From assembly GCA_027886185.1 (NCBI GenBank), contig WOAB01000231.1, positions 186,001 through 250,000 on the forward strand: a DNA stretch of 64,000 bases. The letters run 5' to 3'. Below, one piece after another: positions 20,619-32,537 of this stretch. The notes beneath the pieces are model-generated. The model saw only the letters and a list, made by a program, of their open reading frames with translations, searched no databases and was not told the origin of the DNA. Both the position numbers and the translations under genes were made by a program. How positions within the stretch are numbered: position 1 is the stretch's first letter; every line of letters begins with the position of its first letter. The DNA is from Rheum nobile (taxonomy: Eukaryota; Streptophyta; Magnoliopsida; Caryophyllales; Polygonaceae).

Positions 20619-22800
20619 ATTGATATTTCATGTGACATATGATTATATATTATAGTTTCATTGATATTTCATATGACATTTGATTATATACTATAGTTTC
20701 CTTTATATTTCATGTGACATATGATTATATACTATAGTTTTTATGATATTTCATGTGACATATGATTATATACTATAGTTTCATTGATATTTCATGTGAC
20801 ATATGATTATATACTATAGTTTCATTGATATTTCATGTGACATTTGATTATATACTATAGTTTCCTTTATATTTCATGTGACATATGATTATATACTATA
20901 GTTTTCATTGATATTTCACGTGACATATGATTATATACTATACTTTTCATGATATTTCATGTGACATATGATTATATAATATAGTTTCATTGATATTTCA
21001 TGTGACATATGATTATATATTATAGTTTCATTGATATTTCATGTGACATTTGATTATATACTATAGTTTCCTTTATATTTCATATGACATATGATTATAT
21101 AATATAGTTTTCATTGATATTTCATGTGATATATGATTATATACTATAGTTTCCTTGATATTTCATGTGACATTTGATTATATACTATAGTTTCCTTTAT
21201 ATTTCATGTGACATATGATTATATACTATAGTTTTCATTGATATTTCATGTGACATATGATTATATACTATAGTTTCCTTGATATTTCATGTGACATTTG
21301 ATTATATACTATAGTTTCCTTTATATTTCATGTGACATATGATTATATACTATAGTTTTCATTGATATTTCATGTGACATATGATTATATACTATAGTTT
21401 CCTTGATATTTCATGTGACATTTGATTATATACTATAGTTTCCTTTATATTTCATGTGACATATGATTATATACTATAGTTTTCCTTTATATTTCATGTG
21501 ACATTTGATTATATACTATAGTTTCCTTGATATTTCATGTGACATTTGATTATATACTATAGTTTCCTTTATATTTCATGTGACATTTGATTATATACTA
21601 TAGTTTCCTTGATATTTCATGTGACATTTGATTATATACTATAGTTTCCTTTATATTTCATGTGACATATGATTATATACTATAGTTTTCATTGATATTT
21701 CATGTGACATTTGATTATATACTATAGTTTCATTGATATTTCATGTGACATTTGATTATATACTATAGTTTCCTTTATATTTCATGTGACATATGATTAT
21801 ATACTATAGTTTTCATTGATATTTCATGTGACATATGATTATATACTATAGTTTCCTTGATATTTCATGTGACATTTGATTATATACTATAGTTTCATTG
21901 ATATTTCATGTGACATTTGATTATATACTATAGTTTTCATGATATTTCATGTGACATTTGATTATATAGTATAGTTTCCTTGATATTTCATGTGACATAT
22001 GATTATATACTATAGTTTCATTGATAATTCATGTGACATGATTATATACTATAGTTTCCTTGATATTTCATGTGACATTTGATTATATACTATAGTTTCA
22101 TTGATATTTCATGTGACATATGATTATATATTATAGTTTCCTTTATATTTCATGTGACATATGATTATATACTATAGTTTCATTGATATTTCATGTGACA
22201 TATGATTATATACTATAGTTTCATTGATATTTCATGTGACATTTGATTATATACTATAGTTTCCTTTATATTTCATGTGACATTTGATTATGTACTATAG
22301 TTTTCATTGATATTTCATGTGACATATGATTATATACTATAGTTTCCTTGATATTTCATGTGACATTTGATTATATACTATAGTTTCCTTTATATTTCAT
22401 GTGACATTTGATTATATACTATAGTTTCCTTTATATTTCATGTGACATTTGATTATATACTATAGTTTCCTTTATATTTCATGTGACATTTGATTATATA
22501 CTATAGTTTCCTTTATATTTCATGTGACATATGATTATATACTATAGTTTTCATTGATATTTCATGTGACATATGATTATATACTATAGTTTCCTTGATA
22601 TTTCATGTGACATTTGATTATATACTATAGTTTCCTTTATATTTCATGTGACATTTGATTATATACTATAGTTTTCCTTTATATTTCATGTGACATTTGA
22701 TTATATACTATAGTTTCCTTGATATTTCATGTGACATTTGATTATATACTATAGTTTTCATTGATATTTCATGTGACATTTGATTATATATTATAGTTTC
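20612..22800 (+). repeat. 41-bp satellite array, left part (~53 copies)
   Basis: Units such as TATAGTTTCMTTKATATTTC followed by ATGTGACATWTGATTATATAC, spaced 41-42 bp (TGTGACAT at 20631, 20713, 20754, 20795...). Two main variants alternate: TTCATTGATATT...ACATATG and TTCCTTTATATT...ACATTTG. The array stops at the LTR start 22801 and resumes at 31827. Confidence 0.95.
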
Positions 22801-23470
22801 TGTTGGGCCTGGATTCTCCAGAGAAGATGGGTCAAATCGGTCGAGCCCAAGCCCATTGCCAATCGGAAGATCGAAGAAGAAAGCCCAGAGGATCCGACGA
22901 GACGTCTCTGGTCGAATGCCTTCCGACAGGATCGCGAGGATCTCGCCAAGCATTAAATGCCAGATCACGCAACGGCCACTGCCTTCAAACCACCATAAAC
23001 GCAGAGATTTAATGGCGCAATCTTCACCATCACTCCGAGCATTGAAGATGGAATATTCGGCCGAAGCATAAACGGTCACCAGAGTAAAAGACTTACCATA
23101 TCAGGACGACGAGGAAGATAAGAAGAAGACTACACGATTACACACGACACAAGCGTTCGGATAAAAACAACTCACCAGAAAAACACTCTCGCTCTCCACC
23201 TAGCTCTCTAACGGCTGCTTACGCTAGATCCCTGCCGGTCGCCACTCACAAGTCGTTGGTCGAGTCCCACTCGATCTCTGGTTTTATTACGATAAGTTGT
23301 ATCACGATTCAGTCTGATTAAACACGACATCTAATAAAACCATCACGCTATTACATATTTATTCTTTGTTTATCTATTGCTTGCTTGGTTTGGATTGTTT
23401 TTTATCATTCGATCGACTAGTTACCCCGTCTAAGGCGATTTAGGTCGTCCGATCTTTTCGCCCCAAAACA
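22801..23470 (+). repeat. 5' LTR of the Tat-type element
   Basis: Starts TGTTGGGCC and ends CCCCAAAACA. Compared by eye with the 3' LTR it differs at about 11 positions, all transitions, plus one single-base indel (~98.3% identity). Confidence 0.95.
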
Positions 23471-23473
23471 ATT

Positions 23474-23490
23474 TGGCGCCCACCGTGGGG
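23474..23490 (+). other. Primer-binding site of the Tat-type element
   Basis: TGGCGCCCACCGTGGGG starts 3 nt after the 5' LTR. TGG at this position is the expected match to a tRNA 3' CCA end. I do not assign the tRNA. Confidence 0.75.
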
Positions 23491-23525
23491 CAACTTGCCG
23501 ATCATCCTTCCGAAACTTTCCAACC

Positions 23526-24968
23526 ATGACTATCGATCCTTCTACTGACAATCAAGAACCACGTCTCGAAGATGAAACCCAAACTACAGAAAACCCAACC
23601 GAAAATCCTACTCCAACCCAGTTCCAAGAACTCTCTCAAAAAATGGCCGCCCTTCAAGAGGAACTAGCCCAACAACGTCAAAAAACTGAAGCCCTAGCCG
23701 TTTTGTCAACCCAATCCGAAGCCGAGATCGCGCAACTAACTCGTGAAAATGAGTCTCTTAAGTCACAGGTACAATCAGGGGCTTCAGGATCTAGGAACGC
23801 GCCCGTCCACGGCGGCGTCCGAACACACCTCGACATGGACAACATCGAGCCAACGCCTCCGAACGTACGACGTCCTGGACACACTGAGGGTACGTCTCGA
23901 ACTCTTTTCGCTAGTCCATTTTCGACTAACCATGTCACCTTTTCCACACCGATCGGGTCTGTTGGGCCCCGAATCGACGAACCACAGGTTGCCAATCCGC
24001 CAGATATCATGGCTCTTTTCCAGCAGACGCTCGACCGACATATGAAGACGATCGACGATCGCTTCAACAGGCTCCCAAGAGTCCGGCAACCGATCGAGAG
24101 AGAAGCGTCCGGCGGATTCGAAGAATCCCCGTTCGTCGAAGAAATCGCAAGGGTCGAGATCCCCAAGAAGTTCCATCTCCCCAACATGGCGACGTTCGAC
24201 GGCACCACCGATCCAGATGACCATATCTCTCTCTATAAACAAAAACTAATGGCTGCATCTGTTTCGAGGGAGAGCCGCGAGGCCGTCATGTGCAAAAGCT
24301 TTGGCACAACCCTCGCGGGTCCCGCACTAACTTGGTTTATGCGTTTGCCTCAGGGAACGATCGCATCATTCGCGGATCGGGTCAACTCTTTTAAGAGTCA
24401 GTTCGCCAGCAGTCGGAAGCACGAGAAACAATCGAGTGACCTCTACCGAGCCACGCAAAGGTACAACGAACCTCTCCGGAATTATCTTAATAGGTACAAC
24501 AAAGAGAAAGTGGGAATCCCCCACTGTGACGTCACAACGTCTATCGAAGCCTTCCGACAAGGCTTAGCCAAAGACAGCAATCTCTACGATGAGATTACGA
24601 AGTACCCATGCAAAAGCTTTGAAGATGTCCAGGCCAAAACTATGGCCGAGGTAAGATTGGAAGAGGACCGTGAGTCACGTAAAGCCTCACGCGGACCCGA
24701 TCCATCAGATCGAAAACATTCCTCCGACAACCGTCGAGACAGACGTCCACATCCCTATTCTCGTACTCGAAACGAACCAAATCAGGTAAACTCTTTCCAA
24801 GACAGGTCACGGGAATGGAGAGACGGTTCTGCGTTGCCTCCCAGGGTCCAATCTTATAACTTCAACGTTTCCGTGTCGGAGCTCGTCAAGAGTTTCGACA
24901 AGTATGGAAAAGACGTAAGATGGCCCCGAAAGAGCGACCGACCGGATATCAAGAAGGACATGAGTTGA
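23526..24968 (+). pseudogene. gag of the Tat-type element (premature TGA)
   Basis: 480 codons from ATG to an in-frame TGA (24966-24968). N-terminal coiled-coil-like Gln/Glu-rich part, then a Retrotrans_gag core from about aa 218 (FHLPNMATFDGTTDPDDH) to 370. The frame continues after the TGA as WCEFHGDHGHSTDECIALRK, the CCHC-like knuckle of this lineage, so the stop interrupts gag just before its zinc finger. A CGA-to-TGA change would fit methyl-cytosine decay. Confidence 0.9.
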
Positions 24969-25775
24969 TGGTGCGAATTCCACGGCGACCATGGTCATTC
25001 GACCGACGAGTGCATCGCCCTACGAAAGGAGGTCGCTAGGCTGCTCTCACAAGGGTTCCTACGCGACGTAATCTCGGAACGGGCAAAGGCTACCATGGAA
25101 CGCCGAGATCAGGTAAAACAAAACAAACCCCCATCTCCTGTCCATACAAAAATTGTCAATACCATTTCAGGAGGATCAGACATATGTGGGAACACGTACT
25201 CCGCGGCCAAGCGACACGCCAGAGAAAGCAAGGGCGACAAGCCCGAAGCGTCGGAATTCAAGCCGAGGAGAACTTCCGACCTTCCGACGGTCACTTTCGA
25301 CGAGTCCGACTCCGACGGGTCGGATGGTCACCACGACGGTCTGGTAATCTCTTTGTCCATTGGAAATTGCTTAATACGGAGAATACTAATCGATACAGGG
25401 AGCTCGACAAATCTCTTGACCCTTGATGCTCTTAAAGAAATGGGTTTGACTGAGAACGACCTAATCAAGAAGTCGACCCCACTGGTCGGGTTCAGCGGCG
25501 AGGTTAAGCATACGACTGGTGAAATCATTCTAACCACATACGCTGGAGGAGTCAACCAACAGGTGAAATTCTTAGTCTTAGACTGTCCGTCTCCCTATAA
25601 TTGTATTCTTGGCAGGCCGTGGATACACGCTATGAAGGCAGTACCTTCAACATATCATCAAGTTATCAAATTCCCCACTGAATGGGGAGTCCAAGAAATC
25701 AAAGGAGATCAAAAGACCGCAAAGGAATGCTACGTCGCTTCCATGAAGAACGCGGTCGAACGCAAGACCGGGTAG
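24969..25775 (+). pseudogene. gag C-terminus and aspartic protease of the Tat-type element
   Basis: Same frame as gag. After the knuckle comes a basic linker, then a retropepsin: LIDTGSSTNLL (catalytic DTG) and ILGRPWIHAMKAVPSTYHQ. Ends at an in-frame TAG (25773-25775); the frame is open again beyond it and leads into RT, so the TAG is likely a decayed CAG. Confidence 0.88.
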
Positions 25776-25820
25776 CAACCACAGAGCGGCGAAGGACCTA
25801 GTCGGTACGTCGAACCAGAA

Positions 25821-26684
25821 ATGGAAAAACTCGACGAGATCACACTAGACCCTTCAAAGCCAAACCAAACGGTAAGGGTCGGGTCGGACTTGGACGACTC
25901 GACCAGACAACAACTCCTTGACTTTCTCAGGGCCAATGCCGACTATTTCGCATGGTCGCATGAGGATATGGTCGGAATATCTCCAAATGTTATTACTCAT
26001 AAATTAAATGTGGGTCCATCTCATCCCCCTGTCAAGCAAAAACGCAGGAAGTTCGCTCCCGAGCGGAACAAGATAGTAGACGACGAAGTCAGAAGCTTAT
26101 TGGAAACAGGAAAAATCAGAGAGGTCCACTATCCTGAATGGCTAGCCAACGTGGTCGTAGTCCAGAAGAAGAACGACAAATGGAGAGTCTGCATCGACTT
26201 CACAGACCTCAACAAGGCTTGTCCCAAGGACTCGTTTCCTCTACCCCATATCGACGCCATGGTCGACGCCACAGCGGGGCACGAAATGCTCACCTTCATG
26301 GACGCTTTCAGCGGCTACAATCAGATCCTCATGGATCCCGACGACCAAGAAAAAACAGCATTCATCACCAGCCAAGGTATCTATTGTTACAAAGTAATGC
26401 CCTTTGGTCTGAAAAATGCAGGGGCCACATATCAACAACTAGTCAACAAAATGTTCAAAGACCAAATCGGAGACACGATGGAAGTCTACATCGATGACAT
26501 GTTGGTCAAATCCAAAAAGAAAGAAGATCACATAGACCACCTGCGCGACAGCTTCGAGGTGCTCAAAAGTGTCATAGTCGGCCGTAAGCGCTGTACTGGT
26601 CAGAGAGGAGGATGGCAAAAAGTCGCCAATATACTACGTCAGTCGGACACTATTATCAGCCGAAACGAGGTATTCGTCACTTGA
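25821..26684 (+). pseudogene. Reverse transcriptase fragment of the Tat-type element
   Basis: Contains the RT core: WLANVVVVQKKNDKWRVCID, DFTDLNKACPKDSFPLP, FSGYNQI, MPFGLKNAGATYQ and the catalytic box VYIDDMLVKS (YIDD). After FEVLKSV at about 26570 the frame is lost. In another frame the sequence resumes as AVLVREEDGKKSPIYYVSRT, which belongs to RNase H. The RT thumb/connection and the start of RNase H are therefore deleted. Confidence 0.9.
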
Positions 26685-27645
26685 AAAGCTCGTACTATAA
26701 TTGGTAATGGCTTCAAATAAACTCAAACCATATTTTGAGTCCCATACTATTACTGTTCGCACTAATCATCCCATGAGAGCTATCATGAGGAAACCCGAGT
26801 TCACAGGACGAATGACCAAATGGGCCATACACCTCAGTGGTTACGACATCGAGTACGAGCCTAGGACGGCGATCAAGTCGCAAGCCTTAGCCGACTTTGT
26901 GGCCGATTTCAGTCCGACCCTAGAGCAAGAAGCCGCTAAAGAAGCAACACAACTACTCGCGACAGACGAGACAGGTACATGGGAGCTCCACACAGATGGG
27001 GCGTCGAACACTAGAGGATCGGGGCTTGGGGTCGTGCTGAAATCACCACAAGGGGACAAGATAGCTCAAGCCGTCAGATGTGAGTGGGATGCAACTAACA
27101 ACGAAGCTGAATACGAAGCACTCATATTCAGACTCATCCTGGCTCGCGATCTAGGGGTCCGAGAGATCAAAGTCGTCTGCGACGCCCTGCTGGTCGTAAA
27201 CCAGATACAAGGGTCGTACAACGCCAAGGATACCAGAATGGTAGCCTACCTGGAGGTAGCCAGGAAACTAATCGGACAATTCCAGACATTCAACATCCGA
27301 CAGGTACCCAGGGACCTTAACTCCCAAGCTGACGCACTCGCCAATCTAGGATCCGTCCTAGACCCGAAAGAATTTCCACATATACCATTGGCCCACATCA
27401 TGACGCCAGCCGTCCCAAGGACATCCGTCGAGTTAACAACATCACTTGAAGAACTCGTCGCCATGGAAATAGGCGACCGACCCAAAGAGGACATCATCGA
27501 CGCCGATGACGACTGGATGCTACCTTACATCAGGTGGTTAAAAGACGGCATTCTACCCGACGACAAGACAGAAGCAAAAAGGCTGAAGATTTGGCATCCC
27601 ATCAGAAATCGTGTGCGACAACGGTTCCCAATTCATCAGTCATAA
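26590..27645 (+). pseudogene. RNase H plus second (archaeal-type) RNase H of the Tat-type element
   Basis: The tail of the classical RNase H (MRKPEFTGRMTKWAIHLSGY, DIEYEPR) is followed by a second RNase H: LHTDGASNTRGSGLGVVL (Asp), NNEAEYEALI (Glu), VVCDALLVVNQIQGSY (Asp) and PRDLNSQADALANL (Asp). All four acidic residues of the second domain are present. The frame runs into the next deletion at about 27595. Confidence 0.88.
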
Positions 27646-28273
27646 GACTAGAGCCTTCTGCGACCAATGGAACATCAAGTTGGTCACATCCACACCTCGG
27701 TATCCACAATCCAACGGACAAGCGGAATCCAGCAACAAGATCATTATCAACAACCTCAAGAAACGCCTCACCGGGGCTAAAGGCAAATGGGCAGACGAAC
27801 TCCCACTTATTCTCTGGTCCGACATGACCACTCCAAAGAACGCGACCGGGCAATCGCCTTTCTCTCTCGTCTACGGGAGTGAGGCGGTCATCCCAACTGA
27901 GTTACTGGTTCCGACTGCTCGCTGCAACCTTCAGACAATTGAACAAAACGACGTCGAACTAGCACATAATCTCGACACAGTGGACGAAATCAGAGAGAGA
28001 GCTTGAATCAGGATGGTCAGGTTCCAACAACAAGTCGCAAGGAGTTACAACAAGAACGTCCGAATCAAGGCATTCAAGGTTGGAGACTGGGTCCTAAGGA
28101 AGACATTCCAGAACACCAAGAACCGATCCGACGGAAAGCTAGCACCACAATGGGAAGGACCTTACTTGATCACCGAAGTGGTCAGACAAGGAGCGTATCA
28201 GTTAGAAGACAAAGACGGACAACCAATCCCGAGGAGTTGGAACGCAGCACATCTCAAGCTATACCATTTTTGA
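27596..28273 (+). pseudogene. Integrase C-terminal part of the Tat-type element
   Basis: Starts within the catalytic core: IVCDNGSQFISHKTRAFCDQ (second Asp) and PQSNGQAESSNK (Glu). The HHCC finger and first catalytic Asp are missing. A TGA at 28003-28005 breaks the frame before the C-terminal domain VGDWVLRK...LAPQWEGPYLIT, which ends SWNAAHLKLYHF. Confidence 0.9.
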
Positions 28274-28920
28274 ACCGATAAGAACAACATTTACAATGGA
28301 CCCAGTCGTCCGCAAATGGACCCAGTCGTCCGCAAATGGATCCTGTCATCCGCATATAGCGCTTACATTACACGATCGATCGGATTACGGGGAGATGACA
28401 ACACAGGCACGTCGGCACACCGCCTGCCTTATACAAAACATAAGGTACAACACCTTATTACATTCACGCAATTAAACATAAGGAACAAACACCTTATTAT
28501 ATATTGCTTACCTCCCCGGCATAATGTCATGACTAACACATACACAAACACGTCGCAGGCCTGCTCTACATACATAAACACGGTGATACCCCACTCGACG
28601 GAACACACAGGTGAAACCGACATACACGACATACTAAACATCGTCGACAACTTCCTCGAAAGTTCGACGAACATGTACGAAACAAACTAGCATGCAATTC
28701 TACATGTAAAAACGCATTTGCAGCAAAATAATAAGCATTTTTATAAATACGCGACCCGCGATGGCGGACGGGTCACCAAACCACATTGTCTGTATACACA
28801 TCTGTAGGACTTCATCAAACAAAAATATTCTGCGACCCGCGATGGTGGACGGGTCGCCAAAACATACATTATCCAAAGGCACCAAATGTCTAAACCCACA
28901 CACAAGTGGGACAAACAAAG
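28274..28920. repeat. Short direct and inverted repeats in the 3' region of the Tat-type element
   Basis: A 24-bp unit (AATGGACCCAGTCGTCCGCA) is repeated almost perfectly three times at 28295-28352. Two copies of GCGACCCGCGATGGYGGACGG lie at about 28749 and 28831, each forming a GACCCG/CGGGTC hairpin. Otherwise noncoding. Confidence 0.75.
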
Positions 28921-30850
28921 TCAAGCATCGGGAACAACAACGTTACCTTCGGCAGGGGCTGGCTCCAATGGGGCTATCTCGTCGGTCGGCTTAGCATCGC
29001 CAGAATGAGCTTCGTCCTCATCGGCACCTTCATCCACAACCTCTTCTCCGACGCCGGCTAAGCAGAACAACTCCTGACCAGGATCGCCCTTTAGAAACAT
29101 GGAGTCTAAAGTCTCCTTCTCCGCCTTCAGGTCCCAGAGCTCATGCTTGCCCTCGTTGAACTCTTCAATCATCTCGATGCGCGATTTCACCGCATAGAAG
29201 GCCCCAACGTCGCCAGCAATCTGACCGTTGGCAATCCGAGCCCGCTTCACTTCCTCCTCAATGTCTGCCCTGCACTCTTCAAACTCCCTCTGACATGCGA
29301 CCAGCTCCCCTTGACAGCTCTTCAGCTCCCTGGTGAGACGACGCTCAGTCTCACGACAACGACTCTCCGCTCCCTCCAGCTTGGTCCTTAAAGAGGCAAG
29401 GTCGGACTCTGACCTAGCAGCCCTGTCCTCAGCCTTGACAAGCATCGCCTGGACACCGGAGTAAGCTCCCAAGAAGTATTGAAAAGCCTGACAAAAAGGC
29501 ATACGACAACACAAATACACGAATCAGAAAACACAGTCGAACAAAAGAAATACAAAAACGCACAAAACAAAGGGCAACGCACCCTCCACGTGGAACTGCC
29601 CCCTTCACCAATGCAGTCCAAAGGGGAGACGTCCTTAACTTCCGACTTTAAAGTCGGGTCTTGAGCGCGAAAAAGATCAACGATCGACGGCCCTACGGCA
29701 CCGATCTTGCCGACCCCTTCGGCGGTCGCGCCTTTCTTCTTAGGGACGTCCTCCGCCTTGACATCATCAGGACGAGCGCTCGCTTTCCTCTTAGAGCCAG
29801 CTTTAACCGTAGTCGTCAGGTCAATCAGAGCCGGTTTGCTCGACGCCGCCTTGGCTGCTGCTTTCCTTTGCTCAATCAAGCTTTTTCCCGACGCCACCCT
29901 CAGGCGAGCACTCGACCGACCACCAAGGGAACCTGACACGACAGGACAACAAAAAAGGAGAAATCCTAAAGTACACGACAAAGTGAAAAACAATAAAAAG
30001 ACTCCTAAAGCCGAAAGTCTACCTTTCGCACGAGATGAAGAAACATTCGACATATCTTCTTGTGAGGCAGGAGTCGTCGCCAGCAAGTTGACGTTCACAA
30101 ATTTCCTTTCAGACGCGGGAATCTCAAGCACAATCTTTGACAAGCCCTCTGATCGGCTACTCACTTCTAGATCCTCTGGTGCGGGGACTACAAAAAAGAA
30201 AAGTTAAAGCAAGAGTTAAGACACACAAATACACGAAAGAAAAGACAAGTACATACTATCGACTCGCCACTCCGTCAACAAAAACGGACATTCTCCCTCC
30301 TTCTCCAGAGAAGAGCGTTCGACGAAAAAGAACTTCGACCCCCATCCGCGGTCGTTAACATCAGGGCTCTACACCAAGGGCTTCCGACCAGGTCGGACAC
30401 GCAACTGAACGCGACAAGAACTCTTCGATCCTATGAAGTAGTTGTACCACAGGGCGTCGAAGTCAAAATCAGCCCCAGTTTGAACATTCACAAGGTCTAA
30501 AACCCTAAGTACTCTCCACGCCTGAGGCATTACTTGACATGGCGCCAGCGCCAACATAGCTAAGAAGTCCCTGACAAGGGGGGAAAAGGAAACCTATGCC
30601 CTATTCTAAACGGGTAAGAGTAGAAGCAAACCCATCCCTCATAGCGAGCATCGACCCTCTCATCTGGGTGAGGCAGCCTGGCAACCGTCTCCGGCAGAAA
30701 ACCTCCGACTTGGAGCACCTGATCCAGTTCCGCCTGGGACATAGTGCTAACCAACGCATCCGACTCCTTCAAAATAAAACGAGGAGGAGCTTCGCCTTCA
30801 CGAGAATCGGAGAGAGTCTTCGACGACTCAGAAGCCTCAAGAGAAACCAT
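28921..30850 (-). pseudogene. Antisense spliced ORF of the Tat-type element (gypsy-type transposase-like domain plus coiled coil)
   Basis: On the minus strand, MVSLEASESSKTL at 30850 leads into LPHPDERVDARYEGWVCFYS, then (in another frame) LAMLALAPCQVMPQAWRVLR, matching the 'putative gypsy type transposon' domain (PF04195) as I know it. The frame slips at the G6 run 30578-30583 (C6 on this strand). A TAG interrupts near 30370, before VNDRGWGSKFFFVE. Spliced exons follow: SSRSEGLSKIVLEIPASER (start ~30190), a Lys/Ala-rich exon ending at ~29585, and from ~29490 a coiled coil (KAEDRAARSESDLASLRTKL) with acidic tail ending VVPDA at 28921. GT/AG signals flank the introns. Antisense ORFs are known in Tat/Retand elements; the role is unknown. 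Confidence 0.7.
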
Positions 30851-31157
30851 TTCGAGAATGGGAAAAGAGGAGAATCGAAGAGCTACGACTAAGAGAAATC
30901 AGAAAGCTATGGCAAGAGAAACCAAGAGGCTTACCAGAAACTTGCAAAGGAAGATGATGAAGAGTAATCGATTCCTTCTGCTACGAATTTATGGAGGGAA
31001 GTGAAGGCCTGCAGAGGCGTCGCATCATGCCTCGATCATGCGCCACGTAGCCCTGAGCAAACGCGCCAAATTGGAAGGTGGAGATCGCGTCTAGAGAAGT
31101 TGCCACGGATTCCGGTCAACTTGCCTAAACCGTAAGCCCATAGCAACTTGGGGCTAT

Positions 31158-31826
31158 TGTTGGGCCTGGATTCTCCAGAGAAGATGGGTCAAATCGGTCG
31201 AGCCCAAGCCCATTGCCAATCGGAAGATCAAAGAAGAAAGCCCAGAGGATCCGACGAGACGTCTCTGGTCGAATGCCTTTCGACAGGATCACGAGGATCT
31301 CGCCAAGCATTAAATGCCAGATCACGCAACGGCCACTGCTTTCAAACCACCATAAATGCAGAGATTTAATGGCGCAATCTTCACCATCACTCCGAGCATT
31401 GAAGATGGAATATTCGGCCGAAGCATAAACGGTCACCAGAGTAAAAGACTTACCATATCAGGACGACGAGGAAGATAAGAAGAAGACTACATGATTACAC
31501 ACGACACAAGCGTTCGGATAAAATAACTCACCAGAAAAACACTCTCGCTCTCCACCTAGCTCTCTAACGGCTGCTTACGCTAGATCCCTGCCGGTCGCCA
31601 CTCACAAGTCGCCGGTCGAGTCCCACTCGATCTCTGGTTTTATTACGATAAGTTGTATCACGATTCAGTCTGATTAAACACGACATCTAACAAAACCATC
31701 ACGCTATTACATATTTATTCTTTGTTTATCTATTGCTTGCTTGGTTTGGATTGTTTTTTATCATTCGATCGACTAGTTACCCCGTCTAAGGCGATTTAGG
31801 TCGTCCGATCTTTTCGCCCCAAAATA
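31158..31826 (+). repeat. 3' LTR of the Tat-type element, end mutated CA to TA
   Basis: Starts TGTTGGGCC after the purine-rich stretch CTTGGGGCTAT. It should end CCCCAAAACA but reads CCCCAAAATA immediately before the GTTTC target duplication. Confidence 0.93.
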
Positions 31827-32158
31827 GTTTCCTTGATATTTCATGTGACATTTGATTATATACTATAGTTTCCTTTATATTTCATGTGACATATGATTAT
31901 ATACTATAGTTTTCATTGATATTTCATGTGACATTTGATTATTTACTATAGTTTCCTTTATATTTCATGTGACATTTGATTATATACTATAGTTTCCTTG
32001 ATATTTCATGTGACATTTGATTATATACTATAGTTTCCTTGATATTTCATGTGACATATGATTATATACTATAGTTTCATTGATATTTCATGTGACATAT
32101 GATTATATACTATAGTTTTCTTTATATTTCATGTCACATATGATTATATACTATAGTC
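31827..32158 (+). repeat. 41-bp satellite array, right part (~8 copies)
   Basis: Same unit and variants as the left part, resuming after the LTR element with GTTTCCTTGATATTTCATG and ending at CTATAG near 32157. Confidence 0.95.
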
Positions 32159-32415
32159 GGTTCGGTTCTGGTTCGGTTCTGTTCGGTTAAAACCGAACAA
32201 TGAAAAACTCATAAACCAATTCTAAACCGAAATTCGAAAAGGCAAAAAAAGTCTAACAAAACCGAATCGAACAAACTCGAACCGAACCGAAAACCGAATT
32301 GTGATTTGTTAAAAACCGAAATCCGAACCGAATTAAATAGGTTCGGTTTCGGTTCGATTTGTTCGATTCGGTCCAAAACCTAAAAAAACGAACCCGATGA
32401 GCAACCCTACTCTAA
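32159..32415. repeat. GGTTCGG/AACCGAA-rich block, probably a truncated hAT MITE
   Basis: Begins abruptly at the satellite edge with TCGGTTCGGTTC. Ends CGAACCCGATGAGCAACCCTA, whose complement TAGGGTTGCTCATCGGG resembles the terminus of the 6667-6986 MITE. The matching left end is absent, so I treat it as truncated. Confidence 0.5.
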
Positions 32416-32537
32416 ATGGGCCCATTTCATTCAAAATCACATACATAACTAAAAAAATATTTACAAAATATTTACAAACCACATACATAACTAAAAAATA
32501 TTTACAAAATATCTAGAAAAAGTCAACTAAACTAGTA

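Larger units (their letters stand above)
22801..31826 (+). mobile_element. Tat/Retand-type Ty3/gypsy LTR retrotransposon, 9.0 kb, internally deleted
   Basis: Two LTRs of ~670 bp flank a gag-pro-RT-RH-aRH-IN remnant and a 2.9-kb 3' region with an antisense spliced ORF. Target duplication GTTTC at 22796-22800 and 31827-31831, inside the 41-bp satellite. The extra RNase H domain and the antisense ORF are traits described for the Tat lineage. It cannot be autonomous: two in-frame stops and two deletions in pol. Confidence 0.93.

Noticed and set aside
20612..22800. Regular repeat-spacer look, like a CRISPR array
   Set aside because: Units are contiguous 41-bp satellite copies with no unique spacers, and the context is a plant nuclear genome with no cas genes.
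23678..24258. Three minus-strand frames in gag
   Set aside because: Shadows of the Tat gag ORF, with no domain of their own.
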